A stretch of 64,000 nucleotides of DNA from Roseomonas mucosa ATCC BAA-692 (GTDB lineage Bacteria > Pseudomonadota > Alphaproteobacteria > Acetobacterales > Acetobacteraceae). Position numbers and translations under genes: made by a program. This document shows, piece after piece, positions 17,182 through 28,913 of the stretch. Location of the stretch: NCBI RefSeq assembly GCF_000622225.1, contig NZ_JHWD01000007.1, positions 216,228-280,227 of the forward strand, in the 5' to 3' direction. Positions within the stretch are counted from its first letter, which is position 1; each line of letters opens with the position of its first letter. The notes under the pieces are model-generated. The model was not told the origin of the DNA. It saw only the letters and a program-made list of their open reading frames with translations, and did not search any database.

Positions 17182-18597
17182 ATGCGTTCCGTGGAAGAGA
17201 TCATCCGCCTCGCCGGCGGGGCGGAGGCGGTGGCAAGCCGCTGCGGCGTGGGCAGCGAGGCCGTCCGCAAGTGGCGGCAGGCCCGCGCCATCCCGCCCAA
17301 GCACTGGCCCGCCCTGCTCGCCGCCACCGGCCTGTCCTTCGGGGACATGCCGGGTGCCTCCGTCACGGTCCCGGCCGATCCCGCCACGTCCTCCCCCTCC
17401 CCCACCGCCGCGGAGCCCTCCATGCCCGAAGCCGCCGACACCCCGCCCGCCGGCGCGACCGCCTGCATCGTCTTGATGGACGGCACGGTCTTCTGGGGCC
17501 GAGGCTTCGGCGCCGCCGCGACCAGGGTGGGCGAGATCTGCTTCAACACGGGGCTGACGGGCTATCAGGAAACCCTGACCGATCCCTCCTATGCCGGGCA
17601 GATCATCACCTTCACCTTCCCGCATATCGGCAATGTCGGCGCCAATGCCGAGGATGTGGAGACCGTCACCCCCGCCGCCCTCGGCCTGATCACCAAGGCC
17701 GATGTCAGCGAGCCCTCCAACTACCGTGCCCAGCGCCACCTGGACGACTGGCTGAAGAGCTTCGGCATCCCCGGCATCGCCGGGGTGGACACGCGGGCGC
17801 TCACCATCCGCATCCGCGACGGTGGCGCGCCCAACGGCGTGATCTGCCACGCCCCGGACGGGAATTTCGACCTTGCCTCGCTACGCGCCCAGGCCGCCGG
17901 CTGGCCGGGGCTGGAAGGCATGGACCTCGCGAAGGAGGTCTCCTGCCAGCAGTCCTACCGCTGGGAGGAAGGGCTTTGGCGCTGGAACCAGGGCTATGAC
18001 GCCAACCCCGCCAAGCGCCACAAGGTCGTGGCCGTGGACTACGGCGCCAAGCGGAACATCCTGCGTTGCCTCGCCGATGCCGGCTGCGACGTCACCGTCG
18101 TCCCTGCCACCGCCACGGCGGAGGAGATCCTGCGCCACGGGCCGGACGGCGTCTTCCTGTCCAACGGCCCCGGCGACCCGGCGGCGACCGGCGAATACGC
18201 CGTGCCCGCCATCCGCGGCGTGCTGGAGAAGCAGGTCCCCGTCTTCGGCATCTGCCTCGGCCACCAGCTCCTGGCCCTGGCGCTGGGCGCCCGCACCTAC
18301 AAGCTGGACCGCGGCCATCGCGGCGCCAACCAGCCGGTGAAGGACCTCGCCACCGGCAAGGTCGAGATCACCTCGCAGAACCACGGCTTCGCGGTGGACG
18401 ACAAGAGCCTGCCCGAGGGGGTGAAGGTCACCCATGTCTCGCTCTTCGACGGCTCCAACGAGGGCATCGCCTGCGAGGACAAGCGTGCCTTCTCGGTGCA
18501 GTACCACCCCGAGGCCTCGCCCGGCCCCTCGGACAGCCACTACCTCTTCCACCGCTTCACCGCGCTGATCGAGAGCGTGAAGGAGAAGGCCGCATGA
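17182..18597 (+). CDS. carA: carbamoyl-phosphate synthase small subunit with N-terminal HTH-like domain
   Basis: A 471-residue glutaminase subunit that supplies ammonia to CarB for carbamoyl phosphate (arginine and pyrimidines). The amidotransferase triad is C358 in 'FGICLGHQLLALALG' plus the His and Glu of 'YHPEASPGPSDSHYLF'; the CPSase small-chain domain begins near residue 88 ('ACIVLMDGTVFWGRGF'). Residues 1-56 are extra: they read as a Cro/YdaS-like helix-turn-helix ('GGAEAVASRCGVGSEAVRKW', then 'RAIPPKHWPALLAATG') and are joined by a Pro/Ser/Ala linker. I recall such a 'carph-isopro' domain being described in this group; not verified. The promoter position supports ATG 17182 rather than the internal ATG 17422. 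The stop overlaps the next gene by four bases. Confidence 0.94.
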   Translation: MRSVEEIIRLAGGAEAVASRCGVGSEAVRKWRQARAIPPKHWPALLAATGLSFGDMPGASVTVPADPATSSPSPTAAEPSMPEAADTPPAGATACIVLMDGTVFWGRGFGAAATRVGEICFNTGLTGYQETLTDPSYAGQIITFTFPHIGNVGANAEDVETVTPAALGLITKADVSEPSNYRAQRHLDDWLKSFGIPGIAGVDTRALTIRIRDGGAPNGVICHAPDGNFDLASLRAQAAGWPGLEGMDLAKEVSCQQSYRWEEGLWRWNQGYDANPAKRHKVVAVDYGAKRNILRCLADAGCDVTVVPATATAEEILRHGPDGVFLSNGPGDPAATGEYAVPAIRGVLEKQVPVFGICLGHQLLALALGARTYKLDRGHRGANQPVKDLATGKVEITSQNHGFAVDDKSLPEGVKVTHVSLFDGSNEGIACEDKRAFSVQYHPEASPGPSDSHYLFHRFTALIESVKEKAA

Positions 18598-19364
18598 GCC
18601 AGTTCTTCGACCTCGCCGGCCGCACCGCCATCGTCACCGGCGGCAATGGCGGCATCGGCCTCGGCATGGCGCGCGGCCTGGCCGCCTGCGGCGCCCGCGT
18701 CGTCGTGGTGGGCCGCAACGCCGAAAAGAACGCCGCCGCCGTCGCCGCCCTGAACACGGATGGCGGCGAAGGGGCCTTCGCCCTCCAGGCCGACCTCGCC
18801 GAGCCCGGCAGCGCCGCCCGCGTGGTGGACGAGGTGGTGGCCCGCGCCGGCGGCCTCGCCATCCTGGTCAACAATGCCGGCACCAACATCCGCCGCCTGC
18901 CGCAGGATGTCTCGGACGAGGACTGGTACGCCGTCATGGACGCCAACCTCACCAGCGCCATGCGGATGAGCCGCGCCGCCTATCCGCATCTCAAGGCTTC
19001 CGGCCATGGCCGGGTGATCTCGATCGGCTCGATGATGTCGATCTTCGGCCTGCCCCTCTCCCCCGCCTATGGCGCCAGCAAGGGCGGTATCGTGCAGTAC
19101 ACCCGCTCCCTCGCCGTCGCCTGGGGGCCGGACGCGATCACCGCCAATGCCATCCTGCCCGGCTGGATCGAGACCGAGCTGACCGCCGGCGCCAAGCGCG
19201 ACATGCCCGACCTGAACGACCGCGTCCTGGCCCGCACGCCGCAGAAGCGCTGGGGCCTGCCGGGCGACTTCGCCGGCATCGCCGTCTTCCTCGCCAGCGA
19301 CGCCGCCGCCTTCGTCACCGGCACGGCCATCCCGGTGGATGGCGGGCTGTCGGTGCACGGCTGA
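18594..19364 (+). CDS. SDR family oxidoreductase
   Basis: A 256-residue short-chain dehydrogenase/reductase. The NAD(P) site is 'TGGNGGIGLGMARGLA' near residue 17, followed by 'NNAGTN' near 90; the catalytic set is Ser in 'GSMMS' and 'YGASK' (Tyr and Lys near 155-160). The C-terminal 'FVTGTAIPVDGGLSVHG' is typical. It looks like the gluconate 5-dehydrogenase/2-deoxygluconate dehydrogenase group, but the substrate is not fixed by sequence. The ATG overlaps the carA stop (ATGA), so it is translationally coupled to carA although no metabolic link is obvious. Confidence 0.9.
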   Translation: MSQFFDLAGRTAIVTGGNGGIGLGMARGLAACGARVVVVGRNAEKNAAAVAALNTDGGEGAFALQADLAEPGSAARVVDEVVARAGGLAILVNNAGTNIRRLPQDVSDEDWYAVMDANLTSAMRMSRAAYPHLKASGHGRVISIGSMMSIFGLPLSPAYGASKGGIVQYTRSLAVAWGPDAITANAILPGWIETELTAGAKRDMPDLNDRVLARTPQKRWGLPGDFAGIAVFLASDAAAFVTGTAIPVDGGLSVHG

Positions 19365-19388
19365 GGCCAGGGGCAGGCCGGAACCGCC

Positions 19389-19655
19389 ATGGTGCTGCTC
19401 GCCGTCATCCTGCTGGCCTGCCTCGGCTGCATGGGCCTCAGCTACGGCCTGTGGCGGGCCTTCCTGCGCGCCGGCAGGCCCGGCCATCCGATGGCCATGG
19501 CCCTGATCGCCTCGCTGCTCGTCTCCGGCCTGCTGCTCTGGCTGTTCCGCGACCGCGCGCCGCCGAACCTGCCGGTGAACGGGCTGACCGAGGCGCTCTA
19601 TATCGCCTGCCTGCTCAACATCCCCGCCGCCATCCTGCTGACCTGGCGCCGCTGA
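19389..19655 (+). CDS. small membrane protein, unknown function
   Basis: An 88-residue protein with three hydrophobic segments (about 2-22, 35-52, 67-84) and no recognised domain. Its 24-base distance from the SDR gene and 53-base distance from carB place it in the car operon. Codon use is like its neighbours. A real gene is likely from its hydrophobic pattern and spacing; no function is proposed. Confidence 0.65.
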   Translation: MVLLAVILLACLGCMGLSYGLWRAFLRAGRPGHPMAMALIASLLVSGLLLWLFRDRAPPNLPVNGLTEALYIACLLNIPAAILLTWRR

Positions 19656-19708
19656 CCGCGCGCCCCGCCCCCTGAAACGCCAGACCTCCCGGACGAAGCC
19701 CCCCGACC

Positions 19709-22954
<3,246 letters not shown>

Positions 22955-22960
22955 GACATC

Positions 22961-22995
22961 GGGGCGGGTCTGGCTTACCGGCCAGGACCCGCCCC
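22961..22995 (+). terminator. terminator after carB
   Basis: Stem GGGGCGGGTC/GACCCGCCCC with an inner TGGC/GCCA extension, starting six bases after the carB stop and followed by GCCTGTTTC. Confidence 0.7.
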
Positions 22996-23086
22996 GCCTG
23001 TTTCAGCCCGGCGCCGCTCCGGTTCCCCCCGACTTCCTGGCGGGGACTGGCGCGGCCGCGTCGCGTTCTAGGGAAGGCTAAACGCC

Positions 23087-23560
23087 GTGCAGAAGTTCCC
23101 CATCACGGCCGAGGGACTGTCTCGGCTTGAGGAAGAGTTGAAGGTCCTGAAGTCCGAGGAGCGCCCGGCTGTGATCCGTGCGATCGCGGAGGCGCGTGCC
23201 CATGGCGATCTCTCCGAGAATGCCGAATACCACGCCGCGCGCGAGAAGCAGTCCTTCATCGAGGGCCGTATCGCGGAGCTGGAATCCGTCGTCCCCTCCT
23301 CCGAGGTGATCGACGTCTCCAAGATGACCGGCGAGCAGGTGCGCTTCGGCGCCTATGTCACCATCGTCGACGAGGAATCCGAGGACGAGAAGACCTACCG
23401 CATCGTCGGCCAGTACGAGGCGGACATGAAGAAGGGCTCGATCTCCATCTCCTCCCCCCTTGCCCGGGCCCTGCTCGGCAAGAGCGTCGGCGACAGCGTC
23501 GAGGTGCCGGCCCCGGGCGGCGCCCGCTCCGTCGAGATCACCGCCGTCCGGTTCCGGTAG
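23087..23560 (+). CDS. greA: transcription elongation factor GreA
   Basis: A 157-residue factor that rescues backtracked RNA polymerase by stimulating transcript cleavage. It begins 'MQKFPITAEGLSRLEEELKVLKSEERPAVIRAIAEARAHGDLSENAEYH', seen as an N-terminal coiled coil with the acidic tip 'GDLSENAEYHAARE' near residue 40; the C-terminal FKBP-like domain carries 'ISISSPLARALLGKSVGD'. Length is typical. The start is GTG 23087 with GGGAAGG upstream. It follows carB after a terminator, so it probably has its own promoter. Confidence 0.96.
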   Translation: MQKFPITAEGLSRLEEELKVLKSEERPAVIRAIAEARAHGDLSENAEYHAAREKQSFIEGRIAELESVVPSSEVIDVSKMTGEQVRFGAYVTIVDEESEDEKTYRIVGQYEADMKKGSISISSPLARALLGKSVGDSVEVPAPGGARSVEITAVRFR

Positions 23561-23571
23561 GGCGCCGCGCC

Positions 23572-24804
23572 ATGCCGGAAGGGACCGCCCTGCCCACACG
23601 GCACGTGGCGCTGTCCGACGTGCGCGCGGCCGCCGCGCGCATCGCCGGCACGGTGCTGCGTACCCCCCTGGTCGAGCCGCATGCCGTTTCCCGCGCCGCC
23701 GGCGCCCGGGTGCTGCTGAAGCTTGACAACCTCCACCCCACCGGCGCCTTCAAGGAGCGCGGCGCGGCCAACCGCCTCGCCCAGCTCTCGGCGCGGGAAG
23801 GTGAGGCCGGGGTGATCGCGATGAGCGCCGGCAACCACGCCCAGGCCGTCGCGCGCCACGCCCATCTGCTGGGCATCCGCGCCACCATCGTGATGCCCCG
23901 CTTCACCCCCTCCACCAAGGTGGTGCGGACGGAAAGCTGGGGCGCCCGGGTGGTGCTGCACGGGGAAACCCTGGCCGAGGCCGCCTCCCACGCCCATGCC
24001 CTGGCGCTGAGCGAGGGGCTGGTCTTCGTCCACCCCTACGACGACCCCGAGATCGTCGCCGGCCAGGGCACCATGGCGCTGGAGATCCTGGAAGACGCCC
24101 CCTCCGGCCTGCAATCCATGGTGATCCCCGTGGGCGGCGGCGGCCTTGTCGCCGGCTCCGCCGCGGTGGTGAAGGAGCTGCGCCCCGACATCGCCCTCTA
24201 CGGCGTCGAGGTCGAGGGCTACCCCGCCATGGCCCAGCGCCTGGCGGGCGAGCCGGTGAAGGTCGGCGGCCCCACCATCGCCGAGGGCATCGCCGTGCGC
24301 GACGTGGGCGAGCTGCCCGCCGCGATGCTGGCCCGGCTGGGCATCGAGGTCCTGGTCGTCCCCGAACGCGCGGTGGAGCGGGCCATCGCCCTGCTGGCCG
24401 AGGGCGCCAAGGTCGTGGCCGAAGGCGCCGGCGCCGCCGGCCTTGCCGCCATCCTGGCCTTTCCCGAGCGCTTCGCGGGCCATACCGTCGCCACCACCGT
24501 CTGCGGCGGCAATATCGACCCGCGCATCCTGGCCAATGTCCTGCTGCGGGAGATGCTGCGTGACGGCCGCATCCTGCGCCTGCACCTCGACATCCCCGAC
24601 CGGCCGGGCGTCCTGGCCGATATCTCCACTCGCGTCGCGGCCGCCGGCGGCAATGTCATCGAAGTCAGCCACCAGCGCCTCTTCGCCGCCCCCTCGGTCC
24701 AGACCGCCGAGCTGGAGCTTATGATCGAGGTGCGCGACGCCAACCAGGGCGCGGCCATCGTCGCCGCCCTGGAAGCGGCGGACTATACCGTCCGGGTGGG
24801 CTGA
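23572..24804 (+). CDS. threonine ammonia-lyase with ACT domain
   Basis: A 410-residue PLP enzyme that deaminates threonine to 2-oxobutanoate, for isoleucine synthesis or catabolism. The PLP lysine is in 'HPTGAFKERGAANRL' near residue 57, and the phosphate-binding loop is 'PVGGGGLVAGSA' near 187. A single ACT domain ('LHLDIPDRPGVLADISTRV', residues about 335-405) marks the regulated IlvA/TdcB-type form. ATG 23572 lies 11 bases after greA, so co-transcription is likely. The gene could be named ilvA or tdcB; I leave it unnamed. Confidence 0.93.
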   Translation: MPEGTALPTRHVALSDVRAAAARIAGTVLRTPLVEPHAVSRAAGARVLLKLDNLHPTGAFKERGAANRLAQLSAREGEAGVIAMSAGNHAQAVARHAHLLGIRATIVMPRFTPSTKVVRTESWGARVVLHGETLAEAASHAHALALSEGLVFVHPYDDPEIVAGQGTMALEILEDAPSGLQSMVIPVGGGGLVAGSAAVVKELRPDIALYGVEVEGYPAMAQRLAGEPVKVGGPTIAEGIAVRDVGELPAAMLARLGIEVLVVPERAVERAIALLAEGAKVVAEGAGAAGLAAILAFPERFAGHTVATTVCGGNIDPRILANVLLREMLRDGRILRLHLDIPDRPGVLADISTRVAAAGGNVIEVSHQRLFAAPSVQTAELELMIEVRDANQGAAIVAALEAADYTVRVG

Positions 24805-24869
24805 GGGCGGCGTTCCCATGGCCCGGGCGGGAAGGCTCCGCCTTTCCCCCAATACCCCCTCCACAGGAC

Positions 24870-24897
24870 CCGGTGGGCTGGCGCCTGCCGCCACCGG
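24870..24897 (+). terminator. possible hairpin after the threonine ammonia-lyase gene
   Basis: CCGGTGG and CCACCGG are paired across 14 bases, 66 bases after the stop codon. No T-run follows, so this is a weak candidate. Confidence 0.3.
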
Positions 24898-24993
24898 AGA
24901 TCGGCGAGGTTTCGGGGAGGCCCACGCCTTCCTGAGCAGAGGGGACCAGGGGGGAAGCGACGCCTCCCACGGGACAGCGTCGCCGGAACAGCC

Positions 24994-25482
24994 TCAGCGC
25001 CGCTCCACCGGCACGCCCACCTCTTCCTTGGCGGTGCGGATCACCTGGAGGGTCTGCACCCGCATCACATGGTCGGCCCCGGTGAGGCGGGAGGTCAGGG
25101 CGTTCTCGTGCGCCGTGTCGCGCGCCACCAGCCGCAGCAGGAAGTCACCGCCCCCGCGGATCATGTGGCACTCCCTCACCTCCGGCCAGGCGGTGACCAT
25201 CCGCTCGAAGGCCTCCAGCACCGAGAGCTTCTGCGTCTCCAGCCCGACCAGCGCGTAGAAGCCGACTTCCCAGCCAAGCGAGCCGGGCTCCAGATCGGCA
25301 TGGTAGCCCCGGACCACGCCGAGTTCCTCCAGCCGGCGCACCCGGCGAAGGCAGGGAGGGGCCGAGAGGCCGACGCGGCGGGCGAGTTCCACATTCGTGA
25401 TCCGCCCGTCCTGCTGGATCTCGTCGAGGATGGCCAAGTCGGTCGCGTCCAGCTCGGGCACGTCATTCGGCATACTGTTCAT
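24994..25482 (-). CDS. Lrp/AsnC family transcriptional regulator
   Basis: A 162-residue regulator. The N-terminal winged helix-turn-helix contains 'ILDEIQQDGRITNVELARRVGLS' followed by 'CLRRVRRLEELGVVRGYHA' (residues about 17-62); the C-terminal RAM ligand/oligomer domain follows ('WEVGFYALVGLET', 'VRECHMIRGGGDFLLRLVA'). It is divergent from trxB and convergent with the threonine ammonia-lyase gene, so either an amino-acid response or control of neighbours is possible. ATG 25482 is used; ATG 25473 is an alternative. Confidence 0.92.
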   Translation of the reverse strand: MNSMPNDVPELDATDLAILDEIQQDGRITNVELARRVGLSAPPCLRRVRRLEELGVVRGYHADLEPGSLGWEVGFYALVGLETQKLSVLEAFERMVTAWPEVRECHMIRGGGDFLLRLVARDTAHENALTSRLTGADHVMRVQTLQVIRTAKEEVGVPVERR

Positions 25483-25618
25483 TGCCCGTCATGGCGATGC
25501 GGCGAAATATCCTTGCACGCTCCGCACGTCCAGACCATCCTTTCCGGAATGCCGGGTTGCGGTGGACGCAGGGCTGACCGATATGCTGCGCGTAACCCGC
25601 GACTCGCAGGAATCAGAA

Positions 25619-26599
25619 GTGCCCGAGACTCACCGAACCCGCCTCCTCGTTCTGGGTGCCGGACCGGCCGGATACACGGCGGCCATCTACGCGGCCCGCG
25701 CCGGATTGCAACCGATCGTCGTGGCGGGCCTGCAGCCGGGCGGACAGCTCACCATCACCACCGAGGTCGAGAACTATCCAGGCTTCGCCGAGGCCATCCA
25801 GGGTCCCTGGCTCATGGAGCAGATGGCGAAGCAGGCCGAACATGTCGGCGCCCGCCTGCAGATGGACACCATCACCGCCGTGGACCTGTCCCGCCGCCCC
25901 TTCCGCTGCGAGGGCGATTCCGGCGACGTCTACTTCGCCGACAGCCTGGTGATCGCCACCGGGGCCCAAGCCCGCTGGCTCGGCATCCCGGGGGAGAAGG
26001 AGCTCTCGGGCTTCGGCGTCTCCGCCTGCGCCACCTGCGACGGCTTCTTCTTCCGGGGGCGCGAGGTCGCGGTCATCGGCGGCGGCAACACGGCCATCGA
26101 GGAAGCCCTCTACCTTTCCGGCCTCGCCGCCCGCGTCACGTTGATCCACCGGCGCGACACCTTCCGAGCCGAGCGCATCCTGCTCGACCGCCTCTTCGCC
26201 CGCCCGAACATCGTGGTGGTGCGCGACACGGTGGCCGAGGCCATCCTGGCCGACGAGAGCGGCCGCACGCCGGTCGCCCGGGCACTCGCCCTTCGCAACC
26301 TGAAGACCGGCGAGGCCTCCGAGCTGCCGATCCATGGCGTCTTCGTCGCCATCGGCCACGCGCCCGCCACCGCCCTGTTCCGGGGCCAGCTCGACATGGA
26401 CGAGGCGGGCTATATCCGCACCGAGCCGGGCCGCACCCAGACCTCGGCGGAAGGGGTCTTCGCGGCCGGGGACGTGCAGGACCACATCTACCGCCAGGCG
26501 ATCACCGCGGCCGGCACCGGCTGCATGGCCGCGCTCGATGCCGAGAAGTGGCTCGCCGGTCTTCCCGAATCTGCCCCGGCCCCAGCGGCCTATCTCTGA
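25619..26599 (+). CDS. trxB: thioredoxin reductase
   Basis: A 326-residue flavoprotein that reduces thioredoxin with NADPH. The FAD site is 'VLGAGPAGYTAAIYAARAG' near residue 12, the redox disulfide is CATC in 'SACATCDGFFFRG' near residue 138, and the NADPH site is 'VIGGGNTAIEEALYL' with 'HRRDTFRAE'. The C-terminal FAD motif 'GVFAAGDVQD' is present. GTG 25619 is chosen because homologues start just before 'ETHRTR' and AGGA lies at the right distance; ATG 25583 would add 12 residues. It is followed 18 bases later by a LysR gene. Confidence 0.95.
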   Translation: MPETHRTRLLVLGAGPAGYTAAIYAARAGLQPIVVAGLQPGGQLTITTEVENYPGFAEAIQGPWLMEQMAKQAEHVGARLQMDTITAVDLSRRPFRCEGDSGDVYFADSLVIATGAQARWLGIPGEKELSGFGVSACATCDGFFFRGREVAVIGGGNTAIEEALYLSGLAARVTLIHRRDTFRAERILLDRLFARPNIVVVRDTVAEAILADESGRTPVARALALRNLKTGEASELPIHGVFVAIGHAPATALFRGQLDMDEAGYIRTEPGRTQTSAEGVFAAGDVQDHIYRQAITAAGTGCMAALDAEKWLAGLPESAPAPAAYL

Positions 26600-26617
26600 G
26601 GCGAGGAAACACCGATC

Positions 26618-27511
26618 ATGCCACTCGACTGGGACAAGCTGAGGGTTTTCCACGCGGTCGCCGAGGCGGGGTCCTTCACCCATGCCGGCGAGTCGCTGAA
26701 CCTGAGCCAGTCCGCCGTCTCCCGCCAGATCCAGGCCCTGGAAGAGGCCCTGGCGGTGCCCCTGTTCCACCGCCACGCCCGCGGCCTGATCCTGACGGAG
26801 CAGGGCGAGACGCTGAACAAGACGGTGCGCGAGGTCTTCGCCAAGCTGGCGATGACCGAGGCCCTGCTCACCGAGAGCCGTGAGCGCGCCGCCGGACGCC
26901 TCAAGGTCACGACCACCACCGGCTTCGGCTCGCTCTGGCTCGCCCCGCGCCTGCAGCGCTTCATCGAGAAGCACCCCGACGTCACCGTCACCCTGCTGCT
27001 GGACGACACGGAGCTGGACCTGGCGATGCGCGAGGCGGATGTCGCCATCCGCATGCACGCCCCCCGGCAGCCGGACCTGATCCAGCGCCATGTCGCCACC
27101 TTCGGCTGGAAGATCGTGGCCTCGCCCGAATACGTGAAGCAGTACGGCGCCCCGCAGCGGCCGGAGGATCTCGATAACCACCGGCTGATCACCTATGGCG
27201 ACCACCGCCAGCCGATCGAGGACATCAACTGGATCGCCGAGGCGGGACGCCGCGCCGGCAGCCCGCGCCGCGCCGTGATGGAGGTGAACAGCCTCCCCGC
27301 CATGCTGCGCGCCGTGCGCAGCGGCCTGGGCATCACCGCCCTGCCCGACTATCTCGGCGATGACATTGCGGATCTCACGCCGATCCTGAGCGAGATGAAG
27401 ACCCCGCGCTTCGAGTCCTACTTCGTCTATCCGGAGGAGATGCGGCATTCCAAGCGCGTCGCCGTCTTCCGCGACTTCCTGGTGTCGGAGCTGGCCAAGA
27501 ACCAGGGTTGA
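26618..27511 (+). CDS. LysR family transcriptional regulator
   Basis: A 297-residue LysR-type regulator. The N-terminal winged helix ('[20 protein letters not shown]' then '[21 protein letters not shown]', residues about 8-52) is followed by the effector domain with '[18 protein letters not shown]' near 95. It lies 18 bases after trxB on the same strand, so the two may form an operon; a redox link is possible, but LysR proteins usually control a divergent target and none is visible here. Confidence 0.93.
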   Translation: MPLDWDKLRVFHAVAEAGSFTHAGESLNLSQSAVSRQIQALEEALAVPLFHRHARGLILTEQGETLNKTVREVFAKLAMTEALLTESRERAAGRLKVTTTTGFGSLWLAPRLQRFIEKHPDVTVTLLLDDTELDLAMREADVAIRMHAPRQPDLIQRHVATFGWKIVASPEYVKQYGAPQRPEDLDNHRLITYGDHRQPIEDINWIAEAGRRAGSPRRAVMEVNSLPAMLRAVRSGLGITALPDYLGDDIADLTPILSEMKTPRFESYFVYPEEMRHSKRVAVFRDFLVSELAKNQG

Positions 27512-27524
27512 CCGGCCCATCGGA

Positions 27525-27568
27525 CCGGCCTGTCCCACCGGGCCATCCGGCCCGGTGGGACAGGCCGG
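27525..27568. repeat. perfect 20-bp inverted repeat after the LysR gene
   Basis: A 20-base arm (27525-27544, beginning CCGGCCTGTCCC) is perfectly repeated in inverse at 27549-27568 around loop ATCC. It begins 13 bases after the LysR stop. No T-tract follows, so it may stabilise mRNA ends or act as a factor-assisted terminator. Confidence 0.75.
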
Positions 27569-27605
27569 GAGAGATGGCGGGGGAGGCAGAAAAGAGGAAA
27601 GACCC

Positions 27606-27944
27606 ATGACCGGGAATGCCTTCGAGAGCCCCTTCGCCGGCCGCCTGCTGTCGGAGCAGGTGACCAACCCCAATATCCTGGTTGGCCGCTACAGCTACTA
27701 TTCCGGCTACTATCACCGGCACGGTTTCGACGACTGTGCCCGCTACCTTCTTCCCGACCGCACGGATGTGGATCGCCTGATCATCGGGAGCTTCTGCTCG
27801 ATCGGCAGCGGCGCCGCCATGCTATTGGAAATGGCCTGGTGAGACTGGCCGCTCGAGCGGATCAGCGCGGCCCTGCCCCTGCTCTGCAACAGGGACATCC
27901 CCGCCCTCCACGCCTTTTGGCGCCAGGAACCAGCGGGGGGCTGA
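27606..27944 (+). pseudogene. decayed CatB-type (xenobiotic) acetyltransferase gene
   Basis: The first part reads like CatB chloramphenicol/xenobiotic acetyltransferases: '[21 protein letters not shown]', then '[21 protein letters not shown]' and 'FCSIGSGAA'. From there it jumps directly to the family's C-terminal 'MLLEMAW', so about 100 internal residues (the left-handed beta-helix core and the catalytic His) are deleted in frame. Next, the codon aligned with a conserved Trp is TGA (27840-27842). After it the same frame continues '[20 protein letters not shown]' to a second TGA at 27942. An AGAGGAAAG site precedes ATG 27606. Two independent lesions mean it is not functional. Confidence 0.85.
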
Positions 27945-27968
27945 ACCCCCACGCCCTTTTCAGCCCCC
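27936..27968. terminator. possible bidirectional hairpin joining two convergent stop codons
   Basis: GGGGGCTGA (27936-27944) pairs with TCAGCCCCC (27960-27968), nine perfect pairs that include both stop codons; CCCTTTT lies within the loop. Termination activity is uncertain. Confidence 0.35.
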
Positions 27969-28448
27969 GCGCGCCATCCGGGCCGCCAGTTCGGCGCTGA
28001 CGCTGGCCACGCCCTTCACCAGCGGTGCGGGCCAGGGCGAGCCGCGGGGCGGCACCTGGCGGTCGAGCTCGCCATCCCGGATCAACAGCATCCAGAGCAG
28101 CCCGTTCTTCGGCTCATGCCCCAGGAACAGCCCGTTCCGCGCGCAGTCCCCGCCATGGCAGCCCCAGGCCCAGGCGAAGCCGTCCTCGGCATGGACGTGG
28201 CTCCCAGGGGCGCGCAAATGCTCGAAAATCACCTGCTGCCGGCCGCGCGCGACGTTGCGCAGCATCGGCGCCATGTCCTGCAAGGCGCCGAGCTGCTGGA
28301 TGGTCTGTCCCTCCAGTTCCGAGGCGTCGTCCACCACGCCGTCATCGGCAAGCCCCGCGGCGGGCAGGCAGAGCAGGCCCAGCACGAACAGCAACGGGGC
28401 GAGTGGTTTCCCACCCGCCCCGTGCCGAAACGATCCGATCAGCCGCAT
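27960..28448 (-). CDS. exported protein of unknown function
   Basis: A 162-residue protein with a signal peptide (hydrophobic core 'LAPLLFVLGLLCLPAAGLA', cleavage near residue 35). The mature part has two cysteines in 'WGCHGGDCARNGLFL', a C-x4-C type pair that faintly recalls the 'C-K-P-H-D-C' loop of periplasmic lysozyme inhibitors of the Ivy type; that resemblance is weak and not claimed. The gene lies 11 bases after rplQ on the same strand, so it may be read from the alpha-operon. Confidence 0.6.
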   Translation of the reverse strand: MRLIGSFRHGAGGKPLAPLLFVLGLLCLPAAGLADDGVVDDASELEGQTIQQLGALQDMAPMLRNVARGRQQVIFEHLRAPGSHVHAEDGFAWAWGCHGGDCARNGLFLGHEPKNGLLWMLLIRDGELDRQVPPRGSPWPAPLVKGVASVSAELAARMARGG

Positions 28449-28459
28449 CGGTCGATAAA

Positions 28460-28891
28460 TCAGGCCTGGGGCTGCTCGCCCTCGGCCTCGACGATCTCCG
28501 GCTGCGGGCCGCTGTCCAGGCCCTTGGCCGAGACGTCGCGATCCACCAACTCGATCACCGCCATGTCGGCGGCATCGCCGTAGCGCACGCCGGCCTTCAG
28601 CACGCGGCAATAACCGCCCTGGCGGGTGGCGTAGCGCTCCGCGATGGTCGTGAACAGCTTGTCCACCACCTTCTCGTCGCGGATCTGGGCCAGCGCCTGC
28701 CGGCGGGCCGAGAGGTCGCCGCGCTTGCCGAGCGTGATGATCCGCTCGACATAGGGCCGCAGCTCCTTGGCCTTGGGCAGGGTGGTCGTGATCTGCTCGT
28801 GCTTGAGCAGCGAGGTCGCCATGTTCCGGAACATCGCGATCCGGTGAGAGGAAGTGACGTTCAGCTTCCGCCCGGACATCCCGTGACGCAT
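28460..28891 (-). CDS. rplQ: 50S ribosomal protein L17
   Basis: 143 residues. '[24 protein letters not shown]' and '[19 protein letters not shown]' are diagnostic of L17, a large-subunit protein near the peptide exit. A Glu/Pro-rich C-terminal tail (from about residue 118) is longer than in E. coli. Last gene of the rpsM-rpsK-rpoA-rplQ set, 22 bases after rpoA. Confidence 0.98.
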   Translation of the reverse strand: MRHGMSGRKLNVTSSHRIAMFRNMATSLLKHEQITTTLPKAKELRPYVERIITLGKRGDLSARRQALAQIRDEKVVDKLFTTIAERYATRQGGYCRVLKAGVRYGDAADMAVIELVDRDVSAKGLDSGPQPEIVEAEGEQPQA

Positions 28892-28913
28892 TTCAGTCTC
28901 CTAGGCCCCGGGT

